DNA from: Sthenelais limicola
Lineage: Eukaryota > Annelida > Polychaeta > Phyllodocida > Sigalionidae
DNA length: 64,000 bases
Assembly: GCA_942159475.1 (NCBI GenBank)
Contig: OW804098.1
Coordinates: forward strand, 9,092,406-9,156,405
Direction of reading: 5' to 3'
This document shows, in pieces, positions 21,245 to 32,567 of this stretch. Both the position numbers and the translations under genes were made by a program. How positions within the stretch are numbered: the stretch's first letter is position 1; each line of letters opens with the position of its first letter. Under the pieces are notes generated by a model. It had not been told where the DNA came from, made no database searches, and saw nothing but the letters and a program-made list of their open reading frames with translations.

Positions 21245-21479
21245 GGGTCAGATTTTCAGAAAATGTACAATTGTCTTTCACCAATTCTCTCAAATAACCT
21301 AAATTTCAGACAAAAATAAAGTTCAAAATACAGTTCAACCTAACCAAACCGATTGATAGAATCAATGCAATGCCGAATATACTCGAATTTACCCAGTATT
21401 GACCAAATTGCAGCCTAATTTAGCAGAATTTACAAAATGAGTACAGCTTCCAATTGTACATTTTCCGAAGATCTGACCC
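21245..21479 (-). mobile_element. GGGTCAG MITE, copy 19, subfamily A
   Basis: ATAT on both sides. One arm reads CATTTTCCGAAGATCTGACC with two changes. Confidence 0.92.
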
Positions 21480-21872
21480 ATATGTACTTTATATGGATGA
21501 TTGAAATTCTCCTAAAGGGTGTTGAACCCTTGTATTGTCGTATCACATAATTATCCATTGTATACATGTTCCCGTTGATATAAGAATTATACGTACGGAC
21601 TAATGAATCACAGGTCGAATATCTCGCTTAATAGCTGTTAATTATAAATAATAGACAGGTATTTTCATTCTTCATCATCATTTATTTTTTATTCTTTAAA
21701 TTATTATTTTTTATTTTCTTAATATCTAAAATAATTTGCTGAATTGTTATCTAGTATCTCCTCTGCTCTGAAAGAATTGTCAACTAAGTCAGGGGGGCAT
21801 AACGAAAACCACAAATTGATTAAAATTTTTGTGAGAGTGTGAAACTGTCTGTTAAAAAACCTGAATAAAATT

Positions 21873-22281
21873 GTGATGTGTTTCAGGAAAATGAGTCATA
21901 AGTCGCAAAATTGATATTTTTCAAAGTGTTTTTCTCACAACATCACATCATTGGAATGTTCTGATTATTGGAGAGTTTATAACTTAAAGCTATATCAATT
22001 GATGTATCAAATCTCAGGACAATCTATGTAATATATCCTTTAGTTTTACAGGTCCTCATATGGACTACATTTAGTTACTTTACTGTTTATTGACTCCCAG
22101 AAATTTTGGAAACTTTTTTTATTCAAAAACGAAAATATCAAACTTAAAATGTAGAAATACGTATAAGAGTATTAGACCGTTTACTATCATTGGAATCAGC
22201 TTGATCTCATCTTTTAAGATATAATGGTATCTCAAAAACTATTTTTTGCTACTTATGACTCATTTTCCTGAAACACATCAC
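21873..22281 (+). mobile_element. GTGATGTG MITE, best-preserved copy
   Basis: Near-perfect 38-bp arms (GTGATGTGTTTCAGGAAAAT ... ATTTTCCTGAAACACATCAC) with AATT on both sides. Good reference copy for the family: about 409 bp, no open frame. Confidence 0.94.
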
Positions 22282-22744
22282 AATTTGTTAAAAAAACAAT
22301 GTACAGATCGCACTTACCTCGGTGCAAGCTTAAAGGAAGATTTGTACTTGATAATTAATTAAGATATAATAGAACATAATCAATATGGCATTTAGATTAT
22401 AATTACTGATGTATAGCTACCGTGACTTGCTAATTACGGATAGCCATCGGCTCATGCACTAAGCAATGGTGATAAACATGTTTCTATGTTACTATGGACA
22501 CGGAATACGCCATAAGCAAATTTATTTGTGACGAGTTGTTTACAAACTCTGTGGTGCGCATCAGATCCAGATCTTACCTTCCCGTGCCGTTGGACACATC
22601 CTTACCTGCCAATGTTGCCAGTCAGACATCGATACGATTGTAACATTACATACACATTTATAGTCTGAACATAAAATGTCTAATAAACGTATGAAAAGGT
22701 GGTACTTGACCATAATGTCTTCAGATGATTGTTAACACACATTA
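22282..22744. other. Spacer without recognised features
   Basis: AT-rich. Begins with a piece (GATCGCACTTACCTCGGTGC) also seen near 21190. No gene seen. Confidence 0.5.
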
Positions 22745-22979
22745 GGGTCAGATTTTCAGAAAATGTACAATTCAATCTTGCCGATCTTCTCAAATAAGCC
22801 AAATTTCAGACGAAAATAAATTTCAAAACACAGTTCAACCTAACCAAACAGATTGATAGAGTCAATGCAATGCTGAATATACTCGAATTTACCTAGTATT
22901 GACCAAATTGCAGCGTAATCTAGCAGAATTTACTAAAAGTGTACAGCTGCCAATTGTACATTTTCTGAAAATCTGCCCC
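22745..22979 (-). mobile_element. GGGTCAG MITE, copy 20, subfamily A
   Basis: Right end CTGCCCCC is mutated and no clear target duplication remains. Confidence 0.88.
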
Positions 22980-23706
22980 CTTATCTCCTTGGAAATGGGC
23001 GAATTAATCGTTTCTTATCAGCGAAATAAAAATGTCCTAACTGGTAAGGATAACGACTTGACTTTTAAATATATTCCCATTTTATTTTACTCCAATATAA
23101 AGTAACCATATTGAATCAACGGACCAATTCAAGCAACCTTCCGTACGCTCGTTCTGCACTGCGCAGTTCACTGCAGTCTACCCTCTATAGTTACATCAGC
23201 CTTGCGTAGAAATAAATAAAAATCTTTCATCTTGGAAAATGTCTATTGTAGGTACTCATTAATGAAGCTTATCAATTCCTTGTAAAGTAATTAATGTTTG
23301 ATTACCAGAATGTAGGATTGAACACTCAAATATGTACTTGTAATATAAACTTCGATGTTAGAAATAAGCTCTTATAATCTTCCATCTGGATAAAAGTCTA
23401 ACTTAGTTACACTGAATATGTATCTAATGTACAAGTTATTGAAATGTTTCCAAATGCTAATGTCAATTTAATTTAAGTCTAATGTCAGAGACCGTCTCGG
23501 GCCGGATGGAAGAGCTAATCTTAGATTCACATGTCCTTTTCTTGTAACTGGCAAACTTGAATAAAAATTCTATATATATATATAAAAAAAATAGTTGCGA
23601 TGATACAAATAGTTGTATAAGAAATATAGGCTTATGAATTTCATTTAGAGACTGATCACCAACCGCCAAAATATTTATCTTGGAGCTCAGCAGATAGACT
23701 GGATAT
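22980..23706. other. Spacer without a supported gene
   Basis: Includes a short (TA)n run at about 23570. A 68-codon frame on the minus strand has no recognisable domain. Confidence 0.5.
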
Positions 23707-23941
23707 GGTTCAGATTTTCAGAAAATGTACAATTGGCAGCTTTACACATTTAGTAAATTTTGCTAAATTAGACTGAAAAATCTTGAATACTAGGTATATC
23801 TGAGTATATTTGGTATCACATTGATTTAAAGTATCAGTTCTGTTATGTTAAACTGCATTTTGAAGCTCCTTTTTGTATTAAATGTGGGTTATTTGAGAGG
23901 ATTGGTGAAGGAGAATTGTACATTTTCGGAAAATCTGACCC
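23707..23941 (+). mobile_element. GGGTCAG MITE, copy 21, subfamily B
   Basis: Left end GGTTCAG, flanks ATAT / ATAA. Confidence 0.9.
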
Positions 23942-24031
23942 ATAATATGGTAAGTGTATTTATGACCTATTAAAGTCATTTTCGAAGAAAGCACAGGTGT
24001 AGCAGTGAAATGTTCAAGTACACCTGAATAA

Positions 24032-24255
24032 GGGTCAGATCGTCAGAAAATGTACAATTCGCCTTCACCAATCCTCTCAAATAACCAAAATATAAGCTTC
24101 AAAATACAGTTTAATATAGCAGAACAGATATCTTAACACAACGTAATACAAAATATACTCCGATATATCTGGTATTTATCATTTTTCAGCCTAATTTAGC
24201 ATATTCTACTAAATGTGTAGAGCTGCCAATTGTACATTTTCTGAAGTTCTGACCC
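24032..24255 (-). mobile_element. GGGTCAG MITE, copy 22, subfamily B
   Basis: ATAA on both sides. About 10 internal bases missing (CAAATAACCAAAATATAAGC). Confidence 0.92.
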
Positions 24256-24411
24256 ATAAACTGGATCATAGGCTCAGACAAGCTGACATTGAGACGCAGT
24301 TCGGGATCGTAGCCAATATTATTAAAGCCATGTATATCAACTCCACGTCTAAGTCCACGTAATTGATCAATGCCAATGTGTGTATTACAGAAGACAAACT
24401 CCCAATACAGT

Positions 24412-24775
24412 CTAGGTCCAAACCTTAGAGAGTCCCTTCTAATGAAGGGAAAGCCTCTCGCCTCAAACCGCAAAGGGCCATTATTATTCCATTAAGAAAG
24501 CAAAATGTCATTATATGGGTCAGATTTTCAGAAAATGTACAATTGGCAGCTGTACACATTGAGTACATTCTGCTAAATTAGGCTGCAATTTGGTCAATAC
24601 TAGGTAAATTCGAGTATATTCGGCATTGCATTGATTCTAGCAATCTGTTTGGTTAGGTTGAACTGAGCCATATTCCCATTACAACGCCGAGTTCTAGGAC
24701 AAGAAACCGAGCTAAACCGATTAGCGATGTAGGCCGACATACCATTCTTATCTGATCTGAGGGTCTGGACCTAGA
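24412..24775. mobile_element. CTAGGTCC inverted-repeat element interrupted by a MITE
   Basis: Left end TCTAGGTCCAAACCTTAGAG and right end CTGAGGGTCTGGACCTAGA are imperfect inverted repeats. The interior GAGTCCCTTC...GAAGGGAAAGCCTCTCGCC is shared with 48004-48212 and 54222-54327. A truncated GGGTCAG MITE (24517-24666) sits inside. Confidence 0.82.
24517..24666 (+). mobile_element. GGGTCAG MITE, copy 23, subfamily A, 3' truncated
   Basis: Inserted in the CTAGGTCC element after CATTATAT. It ends at GGTTGAACTG, where host-element sequence (CCATATTCCCATTACAACG) resumes. Confidence 0.88.
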
Positions 24776-25148
24776 GTGAATACGCGTCTATCAAATTTTA
24801 TGACCAATGCATAAAATGTGTATGAAAATCATAATTATCATTTCATGAAAATCACATAATTTCAAATGCTGGTAAATTGGGAAATATCATAAATGTACAG
24901 CCTCCCGCGTTCGTTTGAAAAGGAATTGTTTTGGAGGTGAAATTGTAATTGCGGTGCGTATAAACCTCAGCGTGAGTATTTAAATGCCTTGAATAGTTGC
25001 TGTCTGATGTAGTAAACTAATCCTATTCAATGAGCCCCCCCCCCCCCTCCCACCCCCGCCCCCCGCCCTCCCCCTCCCACCCCCCGTGGTCAAAACCCTT
25101 CCAATGTACGCATTTGGCTGGCTGGAGGATTAATGAATGGGTCGATGT

Positions 25149-25383
25149 GGGTCAGATTTTCAGAAAATGTACAATTGGCAGCTGTACACATTGAGAAATT
25201 CTGCTAAATTAGGCTGAAAAATGAAGAATACCAGGTATATCTGAGTATATTTAGTATCGCACTGATTTAAAGTATCAGTTTTGTTATGTTAAACTGCATT
25301 TTGAAGTTAATTTTTGTCTTAAATATGGGTTATTTGAGAGGAATATTGAAGGCAAATTGTACATTTTTCTGAAAATCTGACCC
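25149..25383 (+). mobile_element. GGGTCAG MITE, copy 24, subfamily B
   Basis: Paralogue of copy 1. ATGT on both sides. Better preserved right end (CTGACCC). A C-rich tract (25028-25086), longer than in copy A, lies just upstream. Confidence 0.93.
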
Positions 25384-25563
25384 ATGTATACAATGGCCCC
25401 TCCCCCTTTGCAAGTTGGAGGCTTGGCTCCAAGCTGCTTACTCATTGGTCGGTCGCGCACATGCCCTCAATCTCCTTGGCGAGTAGCAAGGTGAGTCAAG
25501 GTCGTACTTGAAGGTAGACTAGTGCAGCTGCACCTTCAGTATGGTACGCTACATGTCTTATTT

Positions 25564-25976
25564 GTGATGTGTTTTAAGAAAATGAGTCACAAGTCGCAAA
25601 ATTGATATTTTTCAAAGTGACCTTTTCGTAAGATTCCTTTATTGAAATGTTCTGATTTCTCGAGGGTCTAGCACACTTATAGTCATATAAACCTATGTGC
25701 CAAATTTCAGGTCTTAGTATTAAATATATTCTTGCGTTTTGAAGACCTTCATATTGATGATGTTTAGTTAATTTACTGGTAATTATTACCCACCCAGAAA
25801 CATTGCAAACTTTATTTTTCAAAAACAAAAATATCAAACTTAAAATATAGAAATACATATAAAGTGGCCCAGTGTTTAATATCATTGGAATCCCCTTGAT
25901 CTCCTCTTTTCAACGGTGATGATATCTCAATATCCATTTTTTGCGACTTATGACTCATTTTCCTGAAACACATCAC
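25564..25976 (+). mobile_element. GTGATGTG MITE, B-only insertion
   Basis: ATTT on both sides. The matching place in duplication A (about 866-880, ATGTCGCATTTATACGC) has one ATTT and no element. This defines both ends and a 4-bp target duplication for the family. Length about 413 bp. Confidence 0.95.
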
Positions 25977-26022
25977 ATTTATACGCACTTGTATTGTCTG
26001 CAATCACGATTTGGTAGTATAT

Positions 26023-26261
26023 GGGTCAGATTTTCAGAAAATGTACAATCAGCAGCTGTACACATTGAGTAGAGTCTGCTAAATTAGACTGCAATATTAC
26101 CAATACTAGGTAAATTTGATTATATTCGGCATTGCATTGATTCTAGCAATCTGTTTGGTTAGGTTGAACTGTATTTTGAACTTTATTTTCGTCTGAAATG
26201 TGGGTTATTTGAGAGGATTGGTGAAGTTGAATAATTATTGTACATTTTCTGAAAATCTTAC
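26023..26261 (+). mobile_element. GGGTCAG MITE, copy 25, subfamily A
   Basis: Full-length partner of truncated copy 3. Right end reads AAATCTTAC. A few extra bases (AATAATTATTGTACATT) precede the right arm. Confidence 0.9.
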
Positions 26262-26615
26262 GTATATGCTTGGTGCACTTTATAGAATGCGTCTCGTCGT
26301 TAATAGCAAGTTGTAGCTTCAAACCTTCATTCGAAATCAAAAAGGGAAATTCTGTTTATTTTTGTGTAGATCAAGTCACATAAAATATGAAGTCATACAG
26401 GCCGGTGCCCATCTGTCCCAGGTATATGAATTAAATAAAGTTATAAAGGTAATGATACATAATGCAAGTCCAGATAGACTAGAGATAAATTCTAGTAATA
26501 CATGACACTTATTTTAACAACTCTGTAGAACATTATCGTAGTAATCTTGATTCAAGAACCGATTACCTCAATTAAATACCATACATTTATCATTTTAATA
26601 GCTTTAAACGTGATT

Positions 26616-26827
26616 GGGTCAGATTTTCAGAAAATGTACAATTGGCAGCTAAATAAGGCTGCAATTTGGTCAATACTAGGTAAATTCGAGTATATGTGTC
26701 GTTGCATTGATTCTAGCAATCTCTTTGGTCAGGTAGAACTGTCTTTTGAACTTTATCTTTGTCTGAAATTCGGGTTATTTGAGATAATTGGTGAAGGTGA
26801 ATTGTACATTTTCTGAAAATCTGACCC
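26616..26827 (+). mobile_element. GGGTCAG MITE, copy 26, subfamily A
   Basis: Paralogue of copy 4 with the same internal deletion and GATT flanks. Confidence 0.92.
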
Positions 26828-26895
26828 GATTGGTCATCATTGAAATGTAAAATTCGATCCTTTGCTGGTTGATTGAAACAAGGTGGAAATCTTCT

Positions 26896-27130
26896 GGGTC
26901 AGAATCTCAGAAAATGTACAATTCAACTTCACCAATCTTCTCAAATAACCCAAATTTCAGACGAATATAAACTTCAAAATACAGTTCAACCTAACCAACC
27001 GGATTGCTAGAATCAATGCAATGCCGAATATACACGAATTTACCTAGTATTGACCAAATTGCAGCCTATTTTAGCATAATTTACTTAATGTGTACAGCTG
27101 CCAATTGTACACCCTCTGAAAATCTGGCTC
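26896..27130 (-). mobile_element. GGGTCAG MITE, copy 27, subfamily A
   Basis: Paralogue of copy 5, TTCT flanks, right end CTGGCTC. Confidence 0.92.
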
Positions 27131-27242
27131 TTCTATCGTGCGTTTAGGTGAATCGATGTACGTAGCCCACGTTCCATAACTAGTCTGGGATGACGGTTAA
27201 CGAAGAAAGAGAAATAGCTGAAGCTAATCTTAGCCTCTCAAT

Positions 27243-27477
27243 GGGTCAGATCTTCAGAAAATGTACAATTCACCTTCACCAATCCTCTCAAATAACCCAC
27301 ATTTCAGACAAAAATGAGCTTCAAAATGCTGTTTAACATAACAGAACTGATACTTTAAATGAATGCGATACCAAATATACTCAAATGTACCTGGTATTCA
27401 TCACTTTTCAGCCTAATTTAGCGAAATTTCCTAAATGTGTAGATCTGCCAATTGTACATTTTCTGAAAATCTTACCC
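27243..27477 (-). mobile_element. GGGTCAG MITE, copy 28, subfamily B
   Basis: Paralogue of copy 6, CAAT flanks. Retains the stretch GAGCTTCAAAATGCTG that is shortened in copy 6. Confidence 0.92.
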
Positions 27478-27611
27478 CAATGTATCGTATTTACCTCAGA
27501 TGGGGTTTATGGGGCACATAAACAAAATTACTTCTCAGAACTGCAGACCATAAAGAGGGAATGATTATTCATAGAATCTCTTTGTATGAACGTTCTCATC
27601 TTTGGGTATAA

Positions 27612-27846
27612 GGGTCAGATTTTCACAAAATGTACAATTCACCTTCGCTAAACCTCTCAAATAACCCACATTTAAGACAAAAATAAGCTTAAAAATACAG
27701 TTCAACCTAACCAAACAAATAGCTAGAATCAAGGCAATGCCGAATATACTCGAATTTATCTAGTATTGACCAAATTGCAGCCTAATTTAGCAGAATTTAC
27801 TAAATGTGTAGAGCTGCCAATTGTACATTTTCTGAAAATCTGACCC
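27612..27846 (-). mobile_element. GGGTCAG MITE, copy 29, subfamily A
   Basis: Paralogue of copy 7. Followed, as in A, by the degenerate GTGATGTG element at 27863-28146. Confidence 0.9.
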
Positions 27847-27862
27847 ATATATTGGGCGCTGT

Positions 27863-28146
27863 AAGTCGTAAACATTTATTTACCAAATTTTAAGACAGTG
27901 CATTAAATATGTCCGTGTTTTTCTAAGGTCACTTTATAGGGTATACTTAGCTTCATTACTTGTAATTGTCGACTCGGAAATATTGCAAACTTTCTTTTCA
28001 AAAATAGAAATATCAAACTTAAAATATAGAAATATGTATAAGCTGTCCTAATGTTTTCTATCAATAGAATCTGCTTGATATCATCTTTTCAATATCAATT
28101 TGTGTGCGACTTGTGAATCATCAATTGCTTGTAAAACACATCACAT
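27863..28146 (+). mobile_element. GTGATGTG MITE, degenerate copy (B)
   Basis: Paralogue of 2465-2748. Its right end (GTAAAACACATCACAT) is closer to the family terminus than the A copy. Confidence 0.75.
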
Positions 28147-28179
28147 ATATACAAACCTTTTACCGGCCCAAATTGTAAC

Positions 28180-28377
28180 GTGGCGGAGAGGGTGATGATA
28201 AGACAAGGGGATAACTTCGTAGTGGCGATATTTCTTTGATGGGGATGTGTGGAAGACGGAATTCCATTAAACCTCTCGAAATCTGTCACCTCCTCATTAA
28301 AACAACAGCTGGGTTAGGCTGGAGGAACTCAGATTTGGGGGACCGCTCCCCTTGTCTTATCATCACCCTCTCCCCCA
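28180..28377. mobile_element. Inverted-repeat element, paralogue of 2783-2980
   Basis: Left arm TGGCGGAGAGGGTGATGATA, right arm with CCCTCTCCCCCA. The arms are less perfect than in A. Confidence 0.72.
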
Positions 28378-28973
28378 CAGCCCTGATACCAGAGGCGGTG
28401 AGGTGTATCAGTATGTATCAGGATGGCGGGCCTGATTACCAAAAGAAGTAGTCCTCCCTCCCCTCAGCTTCGAACTTGTTCAGCTAAGAACTATATATGG
28501 GCATGTTTACTACCTGTGGTCACGGTCTATAAGATCAACTTAGCTATAGTGCTGCACCCCAAGATAGGGACCTTGCTGTATTACCCATTTTTTTTCTAAA
28601 TCCTTGGATATGAACATGTTTTCTTTGTTCATAAGACTGAAGATAGATACTAGAAGCAATAATTTCATCTATGTTTCTAGTAATAATGGCTTGTTATCAT
28701 TGAATTCGAATTTAGAACCTTACAATGGAATCTTTTCCTCCAAATGGTCATCTCTAAATTATGCAATAGGGATTTTCTTGTTATTTTTTTTCAGGAATAT
28801 AATATAAATAAAATATAATAACATAATATAATATAAAACCCTCATACCTGCATATAATTCAAAATTTGAAAAAAAGGAGAGAATTAACCAATAGATTGAC
28901 TCCACATGAGATGAAAAAGAACTCTTGTAATTGTGCATATTAGAATATCCAAGATGGCTGCCAAATGGTTCTA

Positions 28974-29214
28974 ATGCAGGGACTCCACTATGGAAAAAAC
29001 GGCAAAAAACGGCTGCGACGAATTTTTTGCAACAAAATATCTAATCAAGTTAGATATTTTGCAATTGTTGGCAACAAATAAATGTGTTGCCGACAACCTA
29101 TTTTACCCCTCTTCCACTGGTGATTTGTGTGCGCCAAATTTTTAGAATTTTTTAGTCATGTCGGCGACGAATTTTGCCTGTCGGCGTCGTTTTTTACCTA
29201 TAGTGGAGTCGCCC
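28974..29214. mobile_element. PIF/Harbinger-like MITE, B-only insertion
   Basis: Left end GCAGGGACTCCACTATGG and right end CTATAGTGGAGTCGCCCTA are inverted repeats. It is absent from duplication A, which reads GGTTCTAAGATC (about 3553). The flanks fit a 2- or 3-bp TA/TAA duplication. Short TA-rich duplications with G-rich ends suggest the PIF/Harbinger group, but this is inference. Confidence 0.8.
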
Positions 29215-29526
29215 TATAAGATCTAAAATTGCTGATTGAAAGACACTTTTGGCCCATTTCCAAGTGGACATGACTTGGGTTTGTCAGTTCCTTGCACATA
29301 ACAGAATGTGCATATCTAAGACTATATGCTAAGGGAATAGAGAGGACAAATCCCCTGAGACACTTCCCTTCCTCCTAGGTATTTTAATGTAATAATATTC
29401 TGAAAATAAGCACTTATACTTACTTAAGCATGGAAGTGTTACACCAATACTTATTAATTTTACAAAGTACTGCAAAGCTTACTAGCCCCCACCATGTTGG
29501 TGAAAACCACTCAAATATATTTTACT

Positions 29527-30608
29527 CAATTCAATTCAATTCAATTCAAGTATTCTTTATTGCGTTACGATCTTACATACAATGTGGTAATTCGGTAGTC
29601 TATATAGACAGAGTCTAAGTAGTTCTTCCACCGGGTGCCATCTACCTACTTGATTTGTTTAATTACAGAAGTTACAACATGAACATGAAAATAAATTATA
29701 TGTAAAAGTAATGGAATATATGATATGGTCAGATGAGGGTTGAAAAACATGAGGGTTGAACAGAATGAGGTTATTAAATTGTAATATAAGACATTAAGTA
29801 ATATGCTGTTAGTTATTAAAGACATTAGATTATCATAATGTCAGATTTTTAGGCTGGCCAGAAGGCAATAACATTTTGCATTTTGTTACAAGCTGAGAGT
29901 CATCTGTTTAGTTTAAGTAGTACTGTACTGTACTTACTTATATTCACCTTAGGTTATCACAGTCAGTTTAAAACTGTTTGGAGTTAATATCTCGTTTGAC
30001 AGTGAAGTGATGCTTACTTTAAATCGAGCTAAAACATGCTCGTTTCCATGCGTTTAAGGCACTAGGTATTTAGCCTCTGATAATGAGTGATAATGAGTGC
30101 AGTGGCCAGGTATTATTAACAAGAGTTATTTACAGTACAAGGCATCAGATATATTGTCTCATCAGAATGAGGGAGGCACTTCATCTATAGTATGTTGTCT
30201 ATACATAAGACATTAGTGAAGTTCAGAGCACTGAATATATACAAGATACAGCGAATATACACTAGATATAATCAGTAGAAGTAAATTATGGACAGGTGGC
30301 CTCTCATATGACGAGAGTTAATTAAGATAAATTTATATAGTAACCTCTCACATAACAAGAGCCAATCGTAACCTCTCACATGACGAGAGTCAGTTAAGAA
30401 TAATTTATACAGTAAGCAATTATATGGTTGTCTTAAGGTGATAAGAGTGTTAGCAGATATAGCAATAGAAGGAGCAATTTGTTTCTATAAGCCAGAGGCG
30501 GACGGACAGGTACTATCACAAGTTACCTTACCAGATGACCTAGGCTAATAGATATAATAAGGGGGGGAATGGGGAGATAGGGGAAGCAGGTACGGTCACG
30601 CAAGCGGT
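29527..30608 (-). other. LINE 3' UTR and pentanucleotide tail
   Basis: Minus-strand reading ends in four to five TTGAA units (29527-29549). Three small hairpins with CTCTC/GAGAG stems lie at 30301-30317, about 30345-30361 and 30373-30389. AATAAAGAATAC stands just before the tail. Confidence 0.85.
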
Positions 30609-32567
30609 TTAGGCAAAAGGGGATAAAAGTTTGTCTGTATATTTCTTAAAGGTAATTTTGTCTTCAATTTTGTGGGCCTCAGTGTCTAATTCATTCCACC
30701 TCTTTTGACAGTTATAAATCAAGGAATTCATAATTTTGGTGGAGGTGGTATTTATAATTGTGAGATTTTTTCTACCTCTGGCATGGCTTCTTGTGGGCAG
30801 CATTCTGCCATCTATGTTATTAGGGTTTTGCGAGAGGTAGTAGGAAATATCAAGGAGATGTTTGTCTCTGCGGTCTTGCAGGGGCCATACATTCAACCTT
30901 TCGTGTTCCCTGTCAACATTTTCATATTTTGATTTGTTAAATATTATTCTGAGGGCTTTGTTTTGTTGGGATTGGAGTTTTTGAAGGATGGAACTTGGGG
31001 CTGAATCATAAATAAAATCGCAAAAGTCAAAATTAGGTAAAATAGCCATCTTGTATAGATCATGTTTAGCCTTGGCTGTGAGCGATTCCCTTGCCCTGTA
31101 AAGTAAGCTAATTTTAGCAGAAACTTGGGCAAGAGTGTTCTTCGTATGCGACTTGAAAGTAAGTAAATCATCAAGAATAAAGCCAAGATATTTATACTCT
31201 TGGACTTGTTCTAATTTTGTTTGGCCAAGCTTGAGACTTTTGTCGATAGTTTGAGATTTTTTCTTTGCTGAATAGCTGAGAGCAAAAGACATGGTTTTGC
31301 ATTTATTCGTGTTGAGGGAGAGTTTATTAATCTCACACCAAGAATAAACATTGTTTAGGTCTTGTTGGAGATTACTAAATAGGGTGTCAGTATTATAGTT
31401 ATTATAATTTAGCACAGTGTCGTCGGCATAATGTTGGATGCTCGCATGTTTGACCACTGTGTGGAGATCATTTATATAGATCGTAAATAGGATTGGCCCT
31501 AATATCATTCCTTGGGGGACACCGTACATGACCGTACCTTCATCAGATTTTAAACCATTCATTTGTACAATTTGCTTCCTGCCAGTAAGGTAGTTAGAAA
31601 ACCAGAGTTGCTCCATACCCTGGATTCCATATGCTGCCAGCTTTTCTAATAAGATTTTATGATGGACAGTATCAAAGGCTTTGGAGAAATCTAAATATAC
31701 TGTTTTATTATTGAGTTTATTGCTAAGGTTTGTGTAGATATTAGACAGAAAATCAGTTTGGGCGTGCTGAATAGAGCGGCCCGCTCTAAAGCCATATTGG
31801 GTGTTACTGAATAGGGAGTTAGATTCGAAGAAATTTGTTATCTGATCCTGGACTACTTTTTCTAATATTTTGGCTGGCAGCGAAATACAGGATATGGGCC
31901 TATAATTATTAAATTGCATTTTCTCACCCGATTTAAATATTGGGGTGACCTTAGCGACCTTGAAAGGGGCAGCAATCTTACCTAACAGCAAAGACAGGTT
32001 GACAATATGGGTGAACTGAGTGCACAATGAAAGTAGACATAATTTTAAAATATTTGAGGGAAGATACTCAATCCCAGATTTCTTTGAGGTATCCATTTTG
32101 GAAATTATCTTACGAACTTCTTCTGGGGTAACCTGTGAAAACCTAAAAACAGGTTTTGAGGGTCGGGCTAGTGCCTCTAAGTTTGATAGAAATGAGATAG
32201 GATCAACTGGACTCGGGGGGATTCGACTAGCTAGGTTCGGCCCTACTTTTAGGAAATACTCATTAAAAGTATCTGGCACTTCAGCCGGGTCGAGCATTTG
32301 GTTATCTTTTTCGATATTTATAGTGGTGGGTTTCTTGGATTTATTCGGACTAATAATAGGGCGGAGAAACTCCCAATACTTTCTGGGATCTTTATCAAAG
32401 AACTCCAGGTTCGACTTTATGAATGCAGCTTTCGCTGATCTACGCCGTCGGTTGGCCCTATTTTTCAAAGTTTTTGCCTGTTTCAATATTTCAGGATCAT
32501 TGTTTTTTTTTGCTAGTCTATATAATTTATCTCGTTCATTCATAATAGAAGTTAGCTCATTGGTCAT
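30609..32567 (-). CDS. LINE reverse transcriptase (ORF2, C-terminal part)
   Basis: 652 codons of RNA-dependent DNA polymerase, which copies the LINE RNA at the nicked target. RT motifs occur in order: NYRPISCISL (221-230), QYGFRAGRS (257-265), LDFSKAFDTV with both aspartates (292-301), GVPQGMILGP (349-358), YADDT with the catalytic aspartate pair (380-384), LSLNTNKCK and YKYLGFILDD. The domain appears intact. The ATG at 32567 directly follows the TAG that ends the endonuclease frame, in the same frame. The ancestral protein was therefore most likely a single EN-RT polypeptide of about 970 residues, the usual CR1 ORF2 size. The first about 120 residues (DKDPRKYWEFLRPII) are the normal EN-RT linker of such proteins. 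Confidence 0.95.
   Translation of the reverse strand: MTNELTSIMNERDKLYRLAKKNNDPEILKQAKTLKNRANRRRRSAKAAFIKSNLEFFDKDPRKYWEFLRPIISPNKSKKPTTINIEKDNQMLDPAEVPDTFNEYFLKVGPNLASRIPPSPVDPISFLSNLEALARPSKPVFRFSQVTPEEVRKIISKMDTSKKSGIEYLPSNILKLCLLSLCTQFTHIVNLSLLLGKIAAPFKVAKVTPIFKSGEKMQFNNYRPISCISLPAKILEKVVQDQITNFFESNSLFSNTQYGFRAGRSIQHAQTDFLSNIYTNLSNKLNNKTVYLDFSKAFDTVHHKILLEKLAAYGIQGMEQLWFSNYLTGRKQIVQMNGLKSDEGTVMYGVPQGMILGPILFTIYINDLHTVVKHASIQHYADDTVLNYNNYNTDTLFSNLQQDLNNVYSWCEINKLSLNTNKCKTMSFALSYSAKKKSQTIDKSLKLGQTKLEQVQEYKYLGFILDDLLTFKSHTKNTLAQVSAKISLLYRARESLTAKAKHDLYKMAILPNFDFCDFIYDSAPSSILQKLQSQQNKALRIIFNKSKYENVDREHERLNVWPLQDRRDKHLLDISYYLSQNPNNIDGRMLPTRSHARGRKNLTIINTTSTKIMNSLIYNCQKRWNELDTEAHKIEDKITFKKYTDKLLSPFA

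Noticed and set aside
24256..24473. Minus-strand frame with protein-like composition (GVDIHGFNNIGYDPELRL)
   Set aside because: Part of it lies in the CTAGGTCC repeat and the rest runs into a MITE; no start or splice support. It could be a decayed coding fragment.
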